Assembly (NCBI GenBank): GCA_002081555.1
Contig: MZNV01001823.1
Coordinates: 1-26,684, forward strand
DNA from: Protostelium mycophagum
Taxonomy: Eukaryota; Evosea; Variosea; Protosteliida; Protosteliaceae
Length of the DNA stretch: 26,684 nucleotides
Direction: 5' to 3'
A program made the position numbers and the translations under genes. The notes beneath the pieces are model-generated. The model worked only from the letters and a program-made list of their open reading frames with translations. It had not been told where the DNA came from and searched no databases. Positions 23,001-26,684 of the stretch are shown in pieces; positions within the stretch are counted from its first letter, which is position 1, and every line of letters begins with the position of its first letter.

Positions 23001-24273
23001 TTCCATGTGGAATGCCGCAAGGCATTCGCCAACCTTGACACAGTCAAACAACAGCTCATCAACTCCACATTACAACTCTGCATGAAGGCATTAAACATCG
23101 TGAAAGGCAAACACACAAAGAAAACCGCGGCTTTCGCGCGTGCCTGCATCTCCTTTTGTTACATCACCATACCAACGATGGAGGACGCTCTCATTCGATT
23201 AAAACTGTACATTTTCAGCGGGCAAATCGCCCTGATCAATCAATCACTGCCTCAAGCGGATTCTCTCTTCAAATCGGCCATCAAGCTCATCCAAGAGGTG
23301 ATTTCATCTCGTTGTAGATGCCCACCTCTCACCGATTTTTCATCATACAAATCTACCACTTATTGACTTTTTACATCATTGTAGATCCTCGTACTATCAT
23401 TATTGATTCGGTCTTCAGGTTCCCACCAGAGTGACAGAATTACACAATCAAGGACAAGCTAAATCGACGGAGCCCGCTTTAGTTGAGCTCGTAGAGGTCT
23501 TACTCTCTTCTCTCGTTGTAGTGCCGGGACACCCCGAAGCGGGTCCCTTCTACCTCATCAAGGCGTTGTTGAAGGTGAGGACATCGTTGTAAATGGAATT
23601 GTAGATTCAACATTTTGTACGGATTTGCATAAACATCAATATCCATTGTATGAACAGAACCACAATTGCACAATTTAAGTCCCCAATACGACATTTTGAA
23701 AAAGCCAGGTCATCGCAGACTACAGCTGGGAGAATCTTAGTGCTAAACTGAGGATATACATGAAGTCTCTTGCTGTTCTATCTGCACAGTATCAGAACAA
23801 ACTACCCTACAGCATCCAAGGAGGTGAGGCTCTACACCGTTGTAGATGTGCATCTAACTCGTTGTAGTGGACGGGAACGACAAACTGTACGGAGGAGATG
23901 ACAATTTCAAGGAAGAGTTGCAGAGTATCATTAACAAGATTGTGGATGACATACTGAAGGACCTCTCTAATATGTCGGCCAGCGAGACAGATAACGTGAG
24001 TGCAACTTTGAAGTCCGCTGCAATCTCGAGAGTTTTCCATGAGTTTTCAATGACATTTCACAGAAGGGAGAAGCCAGCAAATCCTCTCTGGACATGTTCA
24101 ACTACCTCTTGTCTTTCGCGCAGATGACGCCCAAGTCTGCCACTCTGGCAGTGAAGCTGTTTGAGATAGCGAAGAGAGAGAGCAAAGGCAAATACCTCTC
24201 TTCCTCTTTGCAGAGCTTGAAGTTCCACAAGACAGGCTTGTCCAGAGAACTACTCAATAAACTGTCCAGCTGA
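20022..24273 (+). CDS. VPS35L: VPS35L (C16orf62), Retriever complex subunit
   Basis: Nineteen exons: 20022-20050, 20085-20227, 20279-20538, 20587-20736, 20779-20964, 21016-21048, 21095-21221, 21343-21599, 21776-21946, 21995-22126, 22192-22383, 22437-22580, 22623-22715 (or from 22605), 22769-22900, 22965-23297, 23419-23574, 23709-23823, 23868-23995, 24064-24273; about 996 aa, near the human length. VPS35L is the alpha-solenoid scaffold of Retriever, which with VPS26C and VPS29 recycles SNX17 cargo from endosomes via the CCC/WASH machinery. Matches include [86 protein letters not shown] and [10 protein letters not shown]. The N-terminus carries SNPL repeats and a disordered linker, as in animals. 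Ten or so introns hold the TTGTAG/CTACAA motif. TGA stop. Confidence 0.95.
20326..20373 (+). repeat. Four in-frame SNPL codon repeats (12 bp each)
   Basis: TCC/TCT AAT CCT CTC/CTT is repeated four times inside exon 3 of VPS35L, followed by related DPL words ([17 protein letters not shown]). Human VPS35L has VVDPLS...TDPLS in the same place, so this is an expanded version of a conserved NPL/DPL linker. Confidence 0.8.
21600..21775 (+). repeat. VPS35L intron related to the 23575-23708 intron
   Basis: This 176-nt intron begins GTCAGTTGTAGATGGGATTG, continues TAGATC, and later contains the inverse form GTCTACAATTGCACAAT. Both blocks recur, slightly diverged, in the same order in the intron at 23575-23708, and the first also in the intron at 20965-21015. 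Confidence 0.6.
23575..23708 (+). repeat. VPS35L intron related to the 21600-21775 intron
   Basis: The intron begins GTGAGGACATCGTTGTAAAT, then GGAATTGTAGATT, and later contains ACAATTGCACAAT, a 13-mer shared exactly with the intron at 21600-21775. Both introns follow exons ending TGAAG. The spacing between blocks differs, so the copies have diverged by indels. Confidence 0.6.
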
Positions 24274-24658
24274 ATGTTTTGTGACGTCACAGTCTGCCTG
24301 GCAACGCCAGATTTATTATTTCGCTCCATTTAGTGGGATTGATCTACAAGATCTGGTTAAAGATTTTTTAAACTCTGCGGTAAGAGACGACCCAGACGGT
24401 AAGACACGGGACCCATTCTAAACTAAGAAGGATCTGGCGTTTCCCAACGAAATTCGGCTGGATTTGATTAAATGTAAATCACGTTAAGACCGCGTGATAC
24501 TCGGTAAGAAGCGAGACCCATTGGTTTTGTATAAAATAAGTAGATTCCAGCAATGCGTCATCTTACCGTGAGATTCCTTCCGCTACCGTCCGACTGACTT
24601 GCAGGTTGATATCAAACATAATTCAGCAGCAGCAGTCCAAAACAGCAGCAACAACACA
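24274..24658. other. Intergenic region with CGGTAAG repeats and promoter of the next gene
   Basis: No gene. Three copies of a degenerate word CGGTAAGANRCGRGAC lie near 24378, 24397 and 24502; two are followed by CCATT. A TGACGTCA palindrome lies near 24282. A TATA box is listed separately. Confidence 0.45.
24530..24537 (+). promoter_or_regulatory. TATA-like box upstream of the secreted cysteine-rich gene
   Basis: TATAAAAT lies about 120 bp upstream of ATG 24659. The leader between them contains CAG/CAA-rich sequence just before the ATG. A strong TATA element fits a highly expressed secreted protein, but use is inferred. Confidence 0.4.
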
Positions 24659-24991
24659 ATGAAGAGCTTCGTCCTTCTCGCTATCGTCGGCCTCTTTGCC
24701 CTCGCATGCGCCGACATCATCCCCATCTTCCCCCAGACTGTCGGAAATCCTTCCTTCCCTGGCACACCTGACTCTGTCTCTTGTCCCTCCTACTGTGGCG
24801 CACCAAGCAATCCCAACTGCATTTGGAACCCCTACAACTACCAGATATGCTCCGCCACCTACAACCAGACCGCACCTGCCAAGAGACAGAACGGAAACTG
24901 CAACAGATCCCAGGGACAATGTGGACCCGTCTGCTACGGACCTGACAAACGTGGCACCATTGTATGCGACTGTGTCTACTGCGGATCGTAA
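24659..24991 (+). CDS. Secreted cysteine-rich small protein
   Basis: Intron-free ORF of 110 aa. Residues 1-18 (MKSFVLLAIVGLFALACA) are a clear signal peptide with an AxA-type cleavage site. The mature chain has ten cysteines (SCPSYC, NPNC, QIC, NCNRSQGQC, VC, VCDCVYC), enough for five disulfides, plus an NQT N-glycosylation site and proline/glycine-rich loops. It has no transmembrane segment beyond the signal. Codon use is cleaner and more GC-rich in wobble positions than in the neighbours, fitting high expression. A poly(A) signal follows closely. I do not recognise the cysteine pattern; extracellular matrix, cyst-wall or defence roles are all possible and none is shown. Confidence 0.8.
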   Translation: MKSFVLLAIVGLFALACADIIPIFPQTVGNPSFPGTPDSVSCPSYCGAPSNPNCIWNPYNYQICSATYNQTAPAKRQNGNCNRSQGQCGPVCYGPDKRGTIVCDCVYCGS

Positions 24992-24997
24992 TAGCCG

Positions 24998-25003
24998 AAT
25001 AAA
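24998..25003 (+). terminator. AATAAA polyadenylation signal of the secreted cysteine-rich gene
   Basis: AATAAA lies 7 bp after the TAA stop of the secreted protein gene, followed by T-rich sequence. Confidence 0.55.
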
Positions 25004-25074
25004 CTTGTACATCTTTTTAGCATTATACAGAGAAAGAGGGTTACCGAATCGAGTGCACCGTTTTTTTGTTAAGA

Positions 25075-25723
25075 ATGGAATTTACTGCCCTTGTTTGGAG
25101 GAGGGCACTTTTGTACTTTCTTCACCGAATGTGGACGAATACTATATTCGCGAGATGGCGAGAAGATACCTTCGAGAAGGAGATGCCAAAGAGGACAATC
25201 GACAGACCGAGAAAACATGCCAGCAAAGTATAGGATCGTCAGGATCAAAGAAGAGCCATCATTGGCACCATTATACTCTCTGCATATGCGACCGGAGTCA
25301 GCATCTTCCATCTAATGTGCTGTTTAAGTCTTACAGGTTCTCATTCTGCTTTAGTGTCTGCTTCTCCTTCATACACACAATCATACTCCGCCAACATATT
25401 CAATCAGCCAAAGAGGTGTGATCTCACCTTATGCACCTTGAAACACATGAGAGACACCACCGCCAAGGTACTGGCCTTGTAATTGAGCTACCTTGGCGGT
25501 GGTGTCTCTCATGTGTTTGTGGGGTCCATACATATACAATATATTTATTTCCCTCTTCACCCTGCTGCGTCAAGAACCACCACATCGGAGACCACCTTTT
25601 GGCCTGGTTTGCGCATTCTGCGTTGTTCTGGTAGTCTCGCCGAGCATGTACACGCTGGCACTGTATAATGTGAGAGCGAGGGCGAAAAGAAACATACAAC
25701 AACTGCCTACACATAGTGAATAA
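25075..25723 (+). CDS. Possible multi-pass membrane protein, splicing unresolved
   Basis: ATG 25075 opens 51 codons (MEFTALVWRRALLYFLHRMW ... PRKHASK). An in-frame TAG is removed if 25228-25242 (GTATAGGATCGTCAG, 15 nt, GT-AG) is spliced. The same frame then gives a hydrophobic helix (AIIGTIILSAYATGVSIFHL) and runs to about 25479. A second frame (about 25487-25723) encodes two more hydrophobic stretches (LAVVSLMCLWGPYIYNIFI; LVCAFCVVLVVSPSMYTLAL) and a basic tail ending at TAA 25723, which overlaps AATAAA. I could not find a phase-consistent junction between the two frames. A 30-bp inverted repeat spans the joint. This may be one gene of three or more membrane helices; family unknown. Confidence 0.35.
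25441..25518. repeat. Perfect 30-bp inverted repeat with 18-nt loop
   Basis: The left arm 25441-25470 (starting AAACACATGAGAGACACC) and right arm 25489-25518 (ending GGTGTCTCTCATGTGTTT) are exact reverse complements around an 18-nt spacer. RNA from either strand would fold into a 30-bp hairpin. In the plus direction the left arm lies at the end of one open frame (KHMRDTTAK) and the right arm at the start of another (LAVVSLMCL). Confidence 0.9.
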
Positions 25724-25914
25724 ACTCAACACGATGTCTGAACAGAATGTACAATATCGAACTTATTTAAATAACCAATAACAATTCATTTATTAATTTT
25801 TGAAGAGTTTCTATTCTGCCCGCAAGATTGCACGATATTTGTGATACATTTGGCAAGCGAACTATTCTGTCCTGATAAAACCTGAAGATACATCAATGGA
25901 TCGCACCCCATTAG
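25724..25914. other. Convergent 3' regions
   Basis: AT-rich sequence between the plus-strand gene ending at 25723 and the START gene ending at 25915 on the other strand. No gene or repeat seen. Confidence 0.4.
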
Positions 25915-26684
25915 CTATTTTGACCTATCAACCAACAACATCACAGTTGGAAAGACATCGACAGGCAAAGAAGAATCACTCTCATTTCTGGTCATCTCTA
26001 GTTGCTGCACAAACCGCAAAACAAAACTTGGTTTGGATCTTTGATGAGAAGAAGCTCACCCATGATGGCACATTACCCTTTGGATCGACATGATATACTA
26101 CTGCCACCTTCACTCTTTCTTTGACACGTGTCACATACGCTCCGCTCACTGCGCACGTCATCACATGTCATCATGTGCAGATCGACTCACATAATACTTT
26201 GCCCCTCTGATGACCGCAAAACAAAACTTGGTTTGGATCTTTGATGAGAAGAAGCACCGCAAAACAAAACTTGGTTTGGATCTTTGATGAGAAGAAGCTC
26301 ACCCAAGATGGCACGTTTCCTTTTGGATCGACATGATATACTACTGCCACCTTCACTCTTTCTGCGACACGTGTCACATACGCTCCGCTCACTGCGCAAG
26401 TCATCACATGTCATCATGTGCAGATCGACTCACATAACACTTTGCCCCTCTGATGCGATGCCGGTGTCGACACGTCATCAAAGGACTGTACAATGATGTG
26501 CGCTTCATCATCGCTTTGGTACAGCCATGCTTGCGCAGAGAAAAACCGAGGAGAAAAGGGAAAAGGGCTCTTCACTCGGTAACTCACGGTCTTATGGTCG
26601 TCACCCTTCTCGGAAACGTGTACATCCTGCAGAAGTCAGTTTGAGTATGTTCTCTTGTGACGTACCGTGAATATTTTGAGGGTA
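25915..26684 (-). CDS. START (StAR-related lipid transfer) domain protein, 3' part, with a duplicated exon
   Basis: Minus-strand exons 26684-26666 (partial), 26626-26434, 26391-26303, 26206-26191, 26148-26060 and 26004-25915 keep frame to TAG. The START fold binds a lipid in a helix-grip pocket. Matches are VSYRVKSPFPFSPRFFSAQA (the YRxKxPxPLSxRDF strand), HIIVQSFDDVSTP, GAYVTRV and VAVVYHVDPKGNVPSW (family: VDPKGxIPxW). A tandem duplication repeats the last block: exons 26206-26191 plus 26148-26060 copy the end of 26626-26434 and 26391-26303, so including both gives two consecutive copies of GKVLLSGAYVTRV...GNVPSW in frame. They might instead be alternatives. The tail exon (QLEMTRNESDSSLPVDVFPT) is short and lacks the usual final START helix. 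The 5' part is beyond the window edge. Confidence 0.78.
26013..26455. repeat. Tandem duplication: 200-bp unit, 43-bp partial copy, 200-bp unit
   Basis: Unit A (26013-26212) and unit B (26256-26455) are each 200 bp and differ at only a handful of positions. Between them, 26213-26255 is a 43-bp partial third copy of the start of the unit (ACCGCAAAACAAAACTTGG ... GAAGAAGC). Each full unit carries one START exon with its flanking intron parts. High identity indicates a young duplication or gene conversion. Confidence 0.9.

Noticed and set aside
23506-23520. CTCGTTGTAG at 23511 as a 3' splice site in VPS35L
   Set aside because: Homology ([12 protein letters not shown] against human TLLIVPDHPEHG) shows that it is exon sequence read through as Leu-Val-Val.
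25896-26093. Plus-strand 65-codon ORF starting ATG (MDRTPLAILTY)
   Set aside because: It overlaps the START gene exons on the other strand, where conserved residues and intact splice sites explain the sequence.

Overview
The window is nuclear DNA from a eukaryote. Genes are closely packed on both strands, and almost every recognisable one is cut by short GT-AG introns, mostly 34-60 nt, often with a CTAAC or CTGAC branch-site-like motif near the 3' end. The gene content (Retriever VPS35L, RMC1, PIG-V, B56, WDR20-like, START, polyubiquitin) fits a free-living protist and argues against a yeast-like fungus. I cannot fix the lineage from sequence alone; an amoebozoan-type protist is one guess. 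TAA, TAG and TGA all end conserved genes, so the standard code is assumed. I saw no virus-like elements, rRNA, tRNA or CRISPR.

Layout. 1-2600: end of an unrecognised gene, a GC-rich block and three small weakly supported genes. 2646-4512 (-): lysine-rich two-SAP-motif nuclear protein. 4513-5882: largely unassigned, with a possible minus-strand membrane protein. 5883-7467 (+): PP2A B56 subunit. 7578-11142 (+): 17-exon gene joining an F-box, leucine-rich segment, RAWUL-like fold, zinc-binding motif and WDR20-like WD40 propeller. 11385-12059 (+): FYVE-like zinc finger fused to polyubiquitin. 12206-12622 (-): small membrane protein. 12696-14283 (+): GPI mannosyltransferase PIG-V. 14890-18706 (-): RMC1, a Mon1-Ccz1 partner. 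19557-19939 (-): mitoribosomal mS37-like CHCH protein. 20022-24273 (+): VPS35L. 24659-24991 (+): secreted cysteine-rich protein. 25075-25723 (+): uncertain membrane protein. 25915-26684 (-): 3' part of a START-domain gene with a duplicated exon.

Neighbouring genes are often head-to-head over less than 90 bp (12622/12696; 19939/20022) or tail-to-tail. Two of the large genes, RMC1 and VPS35L, act in endosomal traffic, but nothing suggests an operon-like pathway cluster.

The strongest unusual signal is in the introns. A short module (TCGTTGTAG, often preceded by CTGA) recurs at the 3' splice sites of many introns in four genes, and its reverse complement (CTACAACGA) lies inside other introns. 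Some introns share longer blocks or carry the motif inverted at both ends. This looks like a family of introner-like elements that create introns. Other unusual points are candidate introns of 15-28 nt, the F-box/RAWUL/WDR20 and zinc-finger/ubiquitin fusions, the tandem exon duplication in the START gene and a perfect 30-bp inverted repeat.
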